This document shows, in pieces, positions 34,152 through 42,013 of a DNA stretch of 64,000 bases. The notes under the pieces were generated by a model. That model saw nothing but the letters and a program-made list of their open reading frames with translations, was not told where the DNA came from and did not search any database. Source of the stretch: Kribbella pratensis (GTDB taxonomy: Bacteria; Actinomycetota; Actinomycetes; Propionibacteriales; Kribbellaceae). Within the stretch, counting starts at the first letter, position 1. Every line of letters starts with the position of its first letter. Made by a program: the position numbers and the translations under genes. The stretch spans positions 698,647-762,646 of the forward strand of contig NZ_SODU01000002.1 in assembly GCF_004366075.1 (NCBI RefSeq). The letters are read 5' to 3'.

Positions 34152-34744
34152 CACTGTTCGCTTTCCCAGATCGCCCGGTCCGCCAGCGCCAGCGCCGCCT
34201 TCTGCGCCGTGTCCGCGTCCACGGGGTTGGCCTTGTAGTCCACCTGTACGACGATGTCCGCGCGCTGCACCAGCGTGTGCACGGTCCAGGACTCACCGGC
34301 CAGTCCGGTCGCGGTCCGGCTGACCTTGGTCGGGTACGGGCGGTCCCCGTCGTACTTGTTCATCGTCGACCGGCTGAACGTCCGGTTCGCGACCTGGGTC
34401 GGCGTGAACGGCGCGTTCCCCGCGCCGGCATCCAGCCCGCCGTACGCCGTGATCGTGACGTTCACGCTCGCCGACGTGTACGCGCGCACCTTCTGGCGCG
34501 AGCTCGCCGCCGTACAGCTGATCGTCGTCGTCCCGCCCTGCGTCATCGTCACCGGACCGGACGATGCCTTGGGCAACAGGTTCGCCACGTCCCCGATCCG
34601 CGCGCACAGATCCGCCGGCAGCGTCCGCGCCGGCAGGATGTCCTTCGGCGTCACCGGCTCCCCGACCGCGAACCCGACCCCACCCCCCACGAGCGCGGCC
34701 ACACCACACCCGATCGCCGTACCCCGCACCAGTCGACTACCCAT
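34151..34744 (-). CDS. exported protein with single N-terminal anchor
   Basis: A protein of about 197 residues. The N-terminal hydrophobic segment TAIGCGVAALVGGGVGFAVG acts as signal or anchor. The exported part carries two cysteines (LCARIGDVANLLP and TISCTAASS) in the arrangement of DUF3558-like actinobacterial exported proteins, then helices rich in Ala and Asp. ATG at 34744 is chosen over 34789 because the signal starts there. Its stop overlaps the start of the downstream membrane protein, suggesting the two act together at the envelope. Function unknown. Confidence 0.68.
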   Translation of the reverse strand: MGSRLVRGTAIGCGVAALVGGGVGFAVGEPVTPKDILPARTLPADLCARIGDVANLLPKASSGPVTMTQGGTTTISCTAASSRQKVRAYTSASVNVTITAYGGLDAGAGNAPFTPTQVANRTFSRSTMNKYDGDRPYPTKVSRTATGLAGESWTVHTLVQRADIVVQVDYKANPVDADTAQKAALALADRAIWESEQ

Positions 34745-34801
34745 GCCCGCGACCTTAACCACGCGAAGGTCCTCCCGCGCACTCAACACGGGACACGCGC
34801 C

Positions 34802-34839
34802 GGTGACTGGGAACAGGCAATAGCCAGTTCGCAGTGACC
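34802..34839 (+). repeat. 38-bp palindromic repeat, copy A
   Basis: Arms GGTGACTGGGAAC and GTTCGCAGTGACC (two mismatches) enclose a 12-nt loop AGGCAATAGCCA. Arm length, loop length and the GCAAT core match the copies at 60292-60329 and 61327-61364. An additional half-arm, TATTCCCAGTCC, follows at 34846. It lies upstream of the exported-protein gene, in inverse orientation to the other copies. Confidence 0.85.
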
Positions 34840-34889
34840 AAGGGGTATTCCCAGTCCGGCCCGCTCGGACTTGCCTGCGTGGTCAGCGT

Positions 34890-35444
34890 TCAGCCGAGGA
34901 GGGTTTTCACCGAGCCGCCTGACTCGGTGAGCTTCGTGCCGAGCCCGTTCAGCGCCTCGCCGACCGTCGCGAGAATGCCCGACAGGTCCTGCAAGTTCCC
35001 GGCCAGCGCCTCGACCTCGGTCGCGACACCGCCGATCTGCCCGCTTCCGTCGTTCAGCTTCTTCGCCGCGGCGTCGCCGATCCCGGGGATCTTGTCGAGC
35101 TCACCCGCGAGCCCGGCGAGCATCCCGGCCGCGTCGTGCAGCTTGTCCTTGGCCGCGTTCATCGTCCCGGCGCTCCCGGCCAGCGCCTTCCGCGCGCCAC
35201 CCTCGCCGTCGTCCCCGACCAGCGCCCCGGCCGCCTTCGCCGCCTGCTCACCGGCCTCCGCCAGCCCCGACCCGATCGCCTTCAGCAGCTCCGGCAGCTT
35301 CCCGATGAGCCCGAGTGCGTCGTCCGGCAGCCCGCGCACCAGATTCAGCACCTTCTCGAAGTCGTCCGAGTTCTCCATCACGAACCCGACCGCCTTCTTC
35401 ACATCCCCCAGATCCCGCCCACCGAGCAACTCCTCAATACCCAT
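34890..35444 (-). CDS. helical hypothetical protein
   Basis: A 184-residue protein that is almost entirely amphipathic helix, rich in Ala, Gly, Leu and Asp, with no cysteines and no membrane segment. Examples are MGIEELLGGRDLGDVKKAVG, KLPELLKAIGSGLAEAGEQA and KDKLHDAAGMLAGLAGELDK. It resembles small actinobacterial proteins with apolipophorin-like helical repeats, but no family is recognised. ATG at 35444 is chosen; the longer reading runs into the tRNA-Arg gene. Confidence 0.65.
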   Translation of the reverse strand: MGIEELLGGRDLGDVKKAVGFVMENSDDFEKVLNLVRGLPDDALGLIGKLPELLKAIGSGLAEAGEQAAKAAGALVGDDGEGGARKALAGSAGTMNAAKDKLHDAAGMLAGLAGELDKIPGIGDAAAKKLNDGSGQIGGVATEVEALAGNLQDLSGILATVGEALNGLGTKLTESGGSVKTLLG

Positions 35445-35624
35445 GCGCGGATCGTAGAGCCCCCACCGCGCCTCCCCGGACGCGCCGCACCGCGCCGCCG
35501 TCCTACCCGGTCGTACCCCCGCCGTACCCCCGTCGTACCCCCGAATTCGCCCCCCGGAGCCCTCCCTCCGGAGCCGATTGGCCTCCACCCGCCCCCTCCA
35601 TGTATCGTTACTCGACGTTGTCCA

Positions 35625-35700
35625 GCGCTCGTAGCTCAACGGATAGAGCATCTGACTACGGATCAGAAGGTTGGGGGTTCGAATCCCTCCGAGCGCGCCA
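35625..35700 (+). tRNA. tRNA-Arg(ACG)
   Basis: A 76-nt tRNA with encoded CCA. Acceptor GCGCTCG pairs with CGAGCGC. The anticodon arm TCTGA-CTACGGA-TCAGA gives ACG, and the T arm GGGGGTTCGAATCCCTC is standard. The wobble A would be deaminated to inosine by TadA to read CGU, CGC and CGA. A strong terminator follows. Confidence 0.96.
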
Positions 35701-35702
35701 AC

Positions 35703-35737
35703 AAACCCCAGGTCACGAGCTGAATGACCTGGGGTTT
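35703..35737 (+). terminator. tRNA-Arg terminator
   Basis: AAACCCCAGGTCA and TGACCTGGGGTTT form a perfect 13-bp stem starting 3 nt after the tRNA CCA, and TTCGCTTTG follows. It is a textbook intrinsic terminator. Confidence 0.9.
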
Positions 35738-35787
35738 TCGCTTTGTCCCGGGGGCTGTTTTGCTAACGCCTCAGATGACACGGCACC

Positions 35788-36111
35788 ATGTCCGACGTGC
35801 CGGTTGCTCGCCCGAGGATCGTTTGTCTTTGCGGTTCGCTGCGCTTCAGCAGGGAGTTTGCGAGCGAGCGCACGCGCTTGACGCTCGATCTGGCGATCGT
35901 GCTGGCTCCGGAGGCCACCGAGGCGCCTGTGCTGGACCCCGTGCTCGTGCGGGCCTTGGGCGAGCTGCACCTCCGCAGGATCGACCTCGCAGATGAGGTA
36001 CGGATCGTGAACCCCGGCGGCTACATCGGCGAGGCCACCCGCCGCGAGATCGCCTACGCCAACGCCTTGGGCAAGCCCGTCACGTACTTCCACGAACCGT
36101 CGCCGTCATGA
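35788..36111 (+). CDS. nucleoside 2-deoxyribosyltransferase-like protein
   Basis: A 107-residue protein with the pattern of small NDT/DUF4406-like proteins: RIVCLCGSLRFSREFASERT at the N-terminus (nucleotide-binding loop after strand one), ELHLRRIDLADEVRIVNPGG and YIGEATRREIAYANALGKPV. The Asp/Glu and Gly-Tyr-Ile-Gly motifs suggest binding of a nucleoside or nucleotide. It is the first gene after tRNA-Arg, alone on its strand. Confidence 0.8.
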   Translation: MSDVPVARPRIVCLCGSLRFSREFASERTRLTLDLAIVLAPEATEAPVLDPVLVRALGELHLRRIDLADEVRIVNPGGYIGEATRREIAYANALGKPVTYFHEPSPS

Positions 36112-36176
36112 CTGGTACCGGCATCTAGCGGGTGAGGGCGAGGAATGGCGAGCTCAACGCCTCGTCTCGCACCTGG

Positions 36177-36296
36177 TCAGGAGCACGCCGCCGGAAGCGT
36201 TCGTGTCTCCACCAGGTTCAGGTTCACGCAGCTGTCCAGCGCGGTGAAGAACGGTGTGCCGCCGCCCACCAGCACCGGATGGGTGACGGCGCCCAT
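36177..36296 (-). pseudogene. C-terminal remnant of a dihydrofolate-reductase-family (RibD-C) gene
   Basis: Reading the minus strand from 36296 gives 39 residues containing THPVLVGGGTPFF, LDSCVNLNLVETRTLP and a stop. This is the end of a RibD C-terminal / dihydrofolate-reductase-family protein, as seen in full at 39269-39850 (VFPVIAGQTG, LDLIESRTF). The N-terminal ~140 residues are missing and the frame upstream is broken; GRELIGAG remains in another frame. It is a gene fragment rather than a functional small protein. Confidence 0.65.
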
Positions 36297-36356
36297 ACGG
36301 CAGCGGCACTCGTTGGGGGCCCGCGCCGATGAGCTCCCTGCCAAGCATCAGTCAGT

Positions 36357-36890
36357 TCACCTGGGCTTTGGTGTTCGGTTCTCGGGCGGTTGGAGCCCGA
36401 AGCGCTCGCAGAGCACAGCTACGTCGTGTCGGTCGACCTCACGCAGCTCGTAGCCGGTGTGGTTCTGCAAGGCGAACTCAGGCTGCTCGCATCGAACTGA
36501 GACGCCGGCGATCTCACCCGTACCCGAGAGATCCTCCCGGGTGAACATGAACGGCGCGTTGACACTGCCGTAGTGAAGTCGGCCGTCGCCCAGGGTCTCG
36601 TAGAGGTGAAGATCTACGCGACGACTGCGGCCGTCATGCAATACGAAGTTCCACGGGCGGTCACCGGGCCAGGGGTAGAGCCGATCGACTCCTTGATCGG
36701 CGAAGGCTGCGACGAGACCTTCGAAGTCAACCGCGTCGACCCAGATGTCGAGATCTGAATGTTCCCGAGTCTGTTTCCCCACCAGTGCATCGACAGCCCA
36801 ACCTCCGCCGACGCATGCTGCGACTCCGTGCCGCTGCAGGGCCACAATCAACGTGCCCGCCGCTTCTGGCGGCATCGCGTATTCCGTCAC
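36357..36890 (-). CDS. nucleotidyltransferase (lincosamide/aminoglycoside-type fold)
   Basis: A 177-residue nucleotidyltransferase. The Gly-Gly-x-Trp motif VGGGWAVDALVGKQTREHSD and the paired acids DLDIWVDAVDFE define the minimal catalytic site, with a third acid in RRVDLHLYE. The arrangement is that of Lnu(A)-type lincosamide nucleotidyltransferases and related chromosomal proteins. The GTG start is 4 bp after the phosphotransferase gene stop on the same strand, so the two are likely cotranscribed. Substrate unknown. Confidence 0.85.
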   Translation of the reverse strand: MTEYAMPPEAAGTLIVALQRHGVAACVGGGWAVDALVGKQTREHSDLDIWVDAVDFEGLVAAFADQGVDRLYPWPGDRPWNFVLHDGRSRRVDLHLYETLGDGRLHYGSVNAPFMFTREDLSGTGEIAGVSVRCEQPEFALQNHTGYELREVDRHDVAVLCERFGLQPPENRTPKPR

Positions 36891-36894
36891 GTCC

Positions 36895-37929
36895 TCAGTC
36901 TCTCAGCGCGGCGACGGTGGTCAGGTAGTGCTGGGGAATCTCGGCGCGGGCTTGGAGCTCGAGGGGGTCGGCGTACGGGATGAGGCGTAGCCAGGAGACG
37001 AGCCTGTGGACGCCGACGAGCGCCTCGGTGGCGACGAGGTCGTGGCGGAGGACTTGTGGGTCGGCGTCGAGGTGGTCACGCCATACGGCCAGGTAGGCGT
37101 CGTACAGCGCTTGTCTGTGTGCGGGTGACAACGGCGCGCCGGTCCACTCCACGACCGAGTCGAGGAAGCCGTGCAGCGAGACGAACGGGTGACCCCAGAT
37201 CGCGTTGCCGAAGTCGAAGAACCGCGGCCGGAGTACGCCGGTTGAGCGGTCGGCGAAGATGTTCGCCGGGTACACGTCGTTGATCTCCAGGTCGAGGGGC
37301 ACGACGTTGCTGAGGGACGCGGTGTGCCGATCGAGTACGTCGGCGGCCCGCGCCGCTCGTGCTAGCAGATCGGGCTCGAATCGCAGCGGATGCCCGGGCT
37401 GCAAGGCCGCCCACTCCTGGGCTATCGCGCGCACTCGGTCGCCGGCCGTGGTGGGCGTCAGTTCGATGATGCCCGGATGCTCGGTCGCGTCGAGGCGGCC
37501 GAGGAGCGTGCACTGAAGACGGGCCAAGGCTCGTACGACGGTGCGTCGCGTCGCCTGATCCGCAACTTCCGGATGCGTCAGCGTCGATCCTTGGTCAGCT
37601 GTGAGCAGCCGGCTGCGTTCGCGATCCACGGCGATCGGCACGATCACGTCATCCGGCGCGTGCTGTGCCAACGCCGCGACGAGACCTGCCTCGAACCGAT
37701 GTCCCGGATTGTTCTCCTTGAACCACACCATGCCCTCGGCGGTGGGATAGCAGCGGACGACAGACCAGAAGCGGGCCCGGTAGGTGACAGGTACGCCGCT
37801 GATTCGGCGGTCGTGCTCCGCGAGTCGGGCGGTCACCCAGGCGTCTGCGGTTTGCGTCCACTGCGGCGACATCCAACGCTGAACCCACTGGCCCTGGGCA
37901 TCCGGGCCAAGTGGTCTCGCAGGCAGCAT
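36895..37929 (-). CDS. aminoglycoside phosphotransferase-like kinase
   Basis: An APH/choline-kinase-fold protein of 344 residues. The Lys strand GMVWFKENNPGHRFEAGLVA, the catalytic loop EINDVYPANIF (the HxDxxxxN motif with Ile in place of His but the Asp and Asn kept) and the metal-binding FFDFGNAIWGHPFVSL are visible. It belongs to the same group as the protein at 47629-48828. Such proteins phosphorylate small molecules, and resistance is only one possible role. Confidence 0.82.
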   Translation of the reverse strand: MLPARPLGPDAQGQWVQRWMSPQWTQTADAWVTARLAEHDRRISGVPVTYRARFWSVVRCYPTAEGMVWFKENNPGHRFEAGLVAALAQHAPDDVIVPIAVDRERSRLLTADQGSTLTHPEVADQATRRTVVRALARLQCTLLGRLDATEHPGIIELTPTTAGDRVRAIAQEWAALQPGHPLRFEPDLLARAARAADVLDRHTASLSNVVPLDLEINDVYPANIFADRSTGVLRPRFFDFGNAIWGHPFVSLHGFLDSVVEWTGAPLSPAHRQALYDAYLAVWRDHLDADPQVLRHDLVATEALVGVHRLVSWLRLIPYADPLELQARAEIPQHYLTTVAALRD

Positions 37930-37958
37930 CCGGCGACGCTAACGCCCGGTTCCGACAG

Positions 37959-38489
37959 TTACGGCGTGACCGGAGACCGCATGCCTAGCCATTGCTCGGC
38001 GCCCCAGGCCTCGAACCGCTCCACCTCGATGAACCCCAGCTTCGCCGCGAGGCGCATCGAGCCGACGTTGGCGGTCTGGGTGGCGAGCACCACCGGCTCG
38101 CCGGGCAGGACGCCGTCGAACCAGTCGAGGGCGGCCGCGCACGCCTCACCGGCGTACCCGAATCCCCACGCCTGCGGCAGCAACAAGTAGCCGAGATCGG
38201 CCTTCCCAACGGCGGCCGGGCGATGCTTGGTCGCTCTCCTGAGCAGGATCTGGCCGATCATTGTCCCGTCGAGCTCAACGACGAAACTCCCTGGCCACCG
38301 CTCGGGAACCTCAGGCGTCTGGCGCTCGACCTCGTCACGCGGGCGCGGACCGCCGAGGTACGTGTTCACCTCCGGCGAGGTGAGCAGCTCGACGAACGCC
38401 GTACGGTCGCGCGCCTCGGACTCACGGAGTACGAGGCGCTCGGTCTTGATCGGCTCCGGCGGCCACGCCACGAGTCCCAGAGGTTCCAT
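37959..38489 (-). CDS. GNAT acetyltransferase (RimJ/RimL type)
   Basis: A 176-residue GNAT protein. It starts with IKTERLVLRESEARDRTAFV, has VELDGTMIGQILLRR and KADLGYLLLPQAWGFGYAGE, then VVLATQTANVGSMRLAAKLG, the pattern of the ribosomal-protein/N-terminal acetyltransferase subfamily. It is followed by the phosphotransferase gene 30 bp away on the same strand. Confidence 0.88.
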   Translation of the reverse strand: MEPLGLVAWPPEPIKTERLVLRESEARDRTAFVELLTSPEVNTYLGGPRPRDEVERQTPEVPERWPGSFVVELDGTMIGQILLRRATKHRPAAVGKADLGYLLLPQAWGFGYAGEACAAALDWFDGVLPGEPVVLATQTANVGSMRLAAKLGFIEVERFEAWGAEQWLGMRSPVTP

Positions 38490-38598
38490 TCGCGCACGCT
38501 AACAGAGGGATTTCTGACAGGGTGTCGGATCTGGAACCTAGCGTTCGTAGTACAGGTGAACGGCGGCCGGTCGAGGGCGCCAAGACAAGGAGTCAGGT

Positions 38599-39264
38599 AT
38601 GCATCTTCTCCTCACGTCCGGAGGCATCACGAACCCGAGCATCCACGACGCGCTCGTCGAGCTGCTGGGCAAGCCGATCGCCGAGTCCCGTGCGTTGTGC
38701 GTCCCGACGGCGATGTGGGGCCATCCGATGCTCGGGCCCACCTCGGTACGGGGCTCCGTCACCGGCGAACCTCCCTGGCACATGCCCAGACTGGGCTGGG
38801 AATCCGTCGGCGTCCTCGAGCTCACCGCGTTGCCCAGCATCGGCGAGGAGCGGTGGGTGCCGTGGGTACGCGAGGCCGACGTCCTGCTGGTGGACGGCGG
38901 CGACGCGACGTACCTGTGCCACTGGATGCGGGAGTCAGGCCTGTTCGACCTCATGCCGTCGCTGTCCGACACGGTCTGGGTGGGCGTGAGCGCCGGCAGC
39001 ATGGTGATGACACCGCGGATCGGTGACGACTTCGTATCGTGGCCGTCTGCCCCGGACGACCGCACGCTCGGGGTCGTCGACTTCTCGATCTTCCCGCACC
39101 TGGACCACGAGAGCATGCCGGAGAACACCCTGGCCAACGCGGAGAGGTGGGCCGCCGGCATTGAGGGTTCGTCGTACGCCATCGACGAGCAGACCGCGAT
39201 CAAGGTGACCAACGGCACCACCGAAGTCATCTCCGAAGGCCACTGGAAGGCCTTCCCCGCCTAG
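38599..39264 (+). CDS. peptidase E-like (S51) protein
   Basis: A 221-residue class I glutamine-amidotransferase-like protein of the S51 dipeptidase E group. LLLTSGGITNPSIHDALVEL is the family start, DVLLVDGGDATYLCHWM precedes the nucleophile elbow VWVGVSAGSMVM (Ser), and VVDFSIFPHLDHESM carries the expected His. It would cleave Asp-X dipeptides or a similar substrate in the cytosol. The ATG follows AAGGAG. Confidence 0.9.
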   Translation: MHLLLTSGGITNPSIHDALVELLGKPIAESRALCVPTAMWGHPMLGPTSVRGSVTGEPPWHMPRLGWESVGVLELTALPSIGEERWVPWVREADVLLVDGGDATYLCHWMRESGLFDLMPSLSDTVWVGVSAGSMVMTPRIGDDFVSWPSAPDDRTLGVVDFSIFPHLDHESMPENTLANAERWAAGIEGSSYAIDEQTAIKVTNGTTEVISEGHWKAFPA

Positions 39265-39268
39265 GCTT

Positions 39269-39850
39269 TCAGACATGCAGGGTGGGCCGGTAGATGAGTT
39301 CTTGGGTACGTCCGTCGAACGTGCGACTCTCGATCAGATCGAGGTCGAAGTCCGCGGCGCCCTGGAAGATCGGCTCCACCCCGGTCTGACCGGCGATCAC
39401 CGGGAAGACCGTCACCTGGACCCGGTCGACCAGGCCGGCGGCCATCAGCGCCCGGTTCAGCGAGAGGCTGCCGTGCGAGCGCAGAGGTACGTCGGACTCC
39501 TCCTTGAGCCGGGCGATCACCTCGACAGCATCGCCACTCACAACGCTGGCGGCCGGCCAGTCGAACGGTCCTTCGAGCGTCGACGACACCACCGTGGTCG
39601 GCATACTCCGCAGCCGCCCGTTCACCGGATCAAGCGCCTCAGCCGGCACCTTGCTCGACCCGATCATCTCCATGAACAGACGAAACGTGTCGGCCCCGAA
39701 AACCATCCGCTGCGCCTCGCCGTACAAGGCAAGCCGCCGATCCAGAAACTCCGGGCCTTGCTTACCCCAGTACGGCCCCCAGTCGGCGTTGTCGTACGAC
39801 GCGAAACCGTCGAGGCTGGAGAAGATGTCGAAGGTATAGGTGGCAGTCAT
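39269..39850 (-). CDS. dihydrofolate-reductase-family (RibD-C) protein
   Basis: A 193-residue RibD C-terminal domain protein. ATYTFDIFSSLDGFASYDNA, RMVFGADTFRLF, the NADPH loop DVPLRSHGSLSLNRALMAAG, VDRVQVTVFPVIAGQTG and DLIESRTFDGRTQEL fit the family. It reduces an unknown substrate with NADPH. ATG at 39850 follows AAGGAG by 7 nt. It converges with the peptidase gene, with only 4 bp between stops. Confidence 0.9.
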   Translation of the reverse strand: MTATYTFDIFSSLDGFASYDNADWGPYWGKQGPEFLDRRLALYGEAQRMVFGADTFRLFMEMIGSSKVPAEALDPVNGRLRSMPTTVVSSTLEGPFDWPAASVVSGDAVEVIARLKEESDVPLRSHGSLSLNRALMAAGLVDRVQVTVFPVIAGQTGVEPIFQGAADFDLDLIESRTFDGRTQELIYRPTLHV

Positions 39851-39979
39851 AACGCGCTCCTTGAATGCTCCGGACGACCCCGTGGACGACCGCTCACCCA
39901 CAGGTCGAACAACCCTCCCCTGAATCGACAGCCTCTCCCAGATTTCCAACGGAAGCCTGCCAATGCGCCCGCGTACCGA

Positions 39980-40189
39980 CTAACTCCGCTCGCGGGAGGG
40001 CGGGTGATCCAGGCGACGTACCGCTGAAGTGTCCGCACGATCAGCCGCCGCCGCGGGTGTGGCGTCGGCCCGACTGTTTGCCAGCAGACGCTCGGCCCTG
40101 AATGGGCCACGCGCTTTCAGCCGCTTGTCGAGTTCGGAGAGGAGGTCGACGATTTCACTTGCTCTGAATTCGTTGCGGGCGCCGGTCAT
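39980..40189 (-). pseudogene. truncated DUF6036-like nucleotidyltransferase
   Basis: The first ~27 residues (EIVDLLSELDKRLKARG) match the N-terminus of DUF6036-type nucleotidyltransferases, which usually sit directly downstream of an HTH gene. After the Gly the reading becomes basic and Ala-rich without the expected VVGGAA catalytic strand, so the gene appears truncated or frame-broken. Its ATG overlaps the stop of the upstream HTH gene by 4 nt (ATGA), showing the two were once translated together. Nothing else convincing is found from 39851 to 39979. Confidence 0.5.
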
Positions 40190-40766
40190 GCGGTCACCAG
40201 ATCGCGGGCGGGGATGAAGATGTTGGCTTGTGCCAAGTAGTCCGGGGTTTGCTCGATGATCTCGTCGTGGTCCAGGAACGGATGTGCGGGAATCCAGCGA
40301 TCGGGGAGACGGTCGACCTTGGTCCAGTCGGGCGGGTCCTCTCCGGCTTCCTCGAATTCGTGCGCTGTCAGGACGGCGAGGAGTGCATCGAAGCCTGCAT
40401 GACCGGTCGTGCCTGGCGCCGCCTCCCAGGCAGCTTCGGAACCATCGTGACGGCGTAGCAGCAAGCGCAGGTGGTCGCGGCCCTGGAGGAGCATCCGCAG
40501 GCCCACTCCTCGTCGCTCGCGTCGCGGATAGCCGCCGCGGTAGTCGGGGCCGTCATGATCCGATACTCACGCGCCGCGTGCAGGGCACGCGCGATCCGCC
40601 CAGCCCGCAGGAAGATCTGCGCCGTCGGCTTGGTCCTTCCGGAACGGTAAGTGGAGAAGCGCGAAGCGGACGTGCCGAGGGCAGTGGCGAACGCAGCCTG
40701 AGACAGCCCACTCTCGGCGAGAGCGCGGTTCAGTTGCTCGCTGACCGCCTGACTGTCCTTGTCCAT
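40186..40766 (-). pseudogene. frameshifted XRE-family regulator
   Basis: The first 90 residues (SEQLNRALAESGLSQAAFAT, ALGTSASRFSTYRSGRTKPT, then DASDEEWA) are an XRE HTH. The frame then goes off, while the next frame carries the expected continuation GLRMLLQGRDHLRLLLRR, HEFEEAGEDPPDWTKVD and QANIFIPARDLVTA. Loss of one base around 40500-40506 (a TGGGCCTGCGG stretch that would read W-A-L-R with one more C) explains both pieces. It is therefore a single regulator broken by a 1-nt deletion, or a sequencing error. Confidence 0.72.
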
Positions 40767-40787
40767 GCCGGCACTCCCTGAGGTCCG

Positions 40788-40803
40788 TTATCTAATCAGA
40801 TAA
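40788..40803. promoter_or_regulatory. palindromic operator of the XRE gene
   Basis: TTATCTAATCAGATAA has perfect 6-bp arms and a 4-bp centre and lies 22 bp upstream of the XRE start. The AT-rich sequence stands out in this GC-rich DNA. It is the expected autoregulatory site of the XRE protein. Confidence 0.65.
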
Positions 40804-40884
40804 TGGCCTCGTTGCCTGGCTGCGCCAACGTCAAGGAGTTCCAGTCGCCATCGGAGCGGCCCGGGTGTGACTTACGGTTCGGGG

Positions 40885-41334
40885 ATGGTGCGGAGGAATG
40901 ACCTGGGCTTTGTTCGGTACGTCGTTGGGCGGCTGGAGGGTGCTGGGGTCAGGGCCTGGGTGTTTGGGGGATGGGCGGCGGAGTTGCTTGGGTTGAGTGC
41001 ACCGCGGGCGCATGGGGACGTCGACCTGTTGTATCCGGCTGACGGCTTCGCGGTTGTGGACGAGTTTCTGGCGCGTGGCGACGTACAGGAGATCGAGGCC
41101 AAGCGGTTTCCGCACAAGCGGGCGTTCGAGATCGACGGGATCATGGTCGAGCTGTTCTTGGTGCAGGCCGACGGGGCTGGTTCGTTCACCGACTTCTGGG
41201 GTGTTGCGCGGCACGACTGGCCCGCGGACGTGTTCGCCGTCGAAGTCGACGGCCTCCGGGTCGCCAGCGCTATGGCCGTGACTGGCTATCGGGCGGGTTG
41301 GGAAGACCTGCAGTCGAAACTGCAGGGCAGGTGA
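40885..41334 (+). CDS. nucleotidyltransferase-fold protein
   Basis: A 149-residue nucleotidyltransferase. AWVFGGWAAELLGLSAPRAH and the acid pair GDVDLLYPAD form the active site, and IDGIMVELFLVQADG gives the third acid region. It resembles aminoglycoside-adenylyltransferase-like chromosomal proteins. GTG at 40867 is an alternative start. It is divergent from the broken XRE gene. Confidence 0.82.
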   Translation: MVRRNDLGFVRYVVGRLEGAGVRAWVFGGWAAELLGLSAPRAHGDVDLLYPADGFAVVDEFLARGDVQEIEAKRFPHKRAFEIDGIMVELFLVQADGAGSFTDFWGVARHDWPADVFAVEVDGLRVASAMAVTGYRAGWEDLQSKLQGR

Positions 41335-41339
41335 CCGGT

Positions 41340-41485
41340 CAGCGGTCCGGGGAAGGGAACGACGTACGGCGCGATCACGCCGCAGCCTGCCTCGCAGCAG
41401 GAGCAGCGGTACACGGCCACGCGGTGACCGTCGTCATCGGGGACGAGCGGCGAACCCGCCGCGAGAATCTCGGGGGTCCTCGAAT
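41340..41485 (-). pseudogene. fragment of a small cysteine-rich protein gene
   Basis: On the minus strand one frame reads PEILAAGSPLVPDDDGHRVA, then VYRCSCCEAGCGVIAPYVV, which resembles an actinobacterial family with a YRCxCxxxGCGxxAP core. The N-terminus belongs to another frame (MRFAVLTLGFEDP) and the C-terminus continues as nonsense. I read this as a decayed gene fragment; similarity is from memory of the family only. Confidence 0.38.
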
Positions 41486-41515
41486 CCCAAGGTGAGTACG
41501 GCGAAACGCATCGAG

Positions 41516-41950
41516 TCAGTCGAGGCAGAATTCGTTGCCTTCGACGTCTTGCATGTTGAGGCAGGACTCGTTTTCTTCGTCGGCGAGGAGTAGTTGGCCG
41601 CGGGTTGCGCCGAGGGGGAGTAGGCGGGCGCATTCGGCCTCGAGTGCTGCCAGGCGCTCTTCGCCCACGAGGCCGGTGCCGACGCGTACGTCGAGGTGCA
41701 CGCGGTTCTTGACGACCTTGCCTTCGGGAACGCGCTGGAAGAACAGTCGCGGGCCGGCACCTGTGGGATCGACGCACGCGAACGCGGATCCCTGTCGCTC
41801 GGGCGGCTGCGCGCGGTCGTACTCGTCCCAGCTCTCGAACCCGGGCGGTGGCGGCGGTACGACGTACCCCAGCACCTCACACCAGAAACGAGCGACGCGC
41901 TCAGGATTCGCGCAGTCGAAAGTGACCTGAACCTGCCTGACCGTTGCCAT
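41516..41950 (-). CDS. VOC-family (glyoxalase-like) protein
   Basis: A 144-residue VOC protein: VQVTFDCANPERVARFWCEV, LGYVVPPPPPGFESWDEYDR, RLFFQRVPEGKVVKNRVHLD and MQDVEGNEFCLD. The last Glu and the His in NRVHLD are the usual metal ligands. The Pro-rich loop after the first module defines a common actinobacterial subgroup of unknown substrate. It stands alone, divergent from the phosphotransferase gene. Confidence 0.88.
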   Translation of the reverse strand: MATVRQVQVTFDCANPERVARFWCEVLGYVVPPPPPGFESWDEYDRAQPPERQGSAFACVDPTGAGPRLFFQRVPEGKVVKNRVHLDVRVGTGLVGEERLAALEAECARLLPLGATRGQLLLADEENESCLNMQDVEGNEFCLD

Positions 41951-42013
41951 GCGACCACCGTAAAGGGTGCGGCGGCCAAATGTCTGTCGAGATAATGCGA
42001 CCGACCGGGCATC

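Noticed and set aside
35625-36130. Prophage or integrative element attachment site at tRNA-Arg
   Set aside because: No integrase, excision gene or second copy of the tRNA 3' end was seen in the window.
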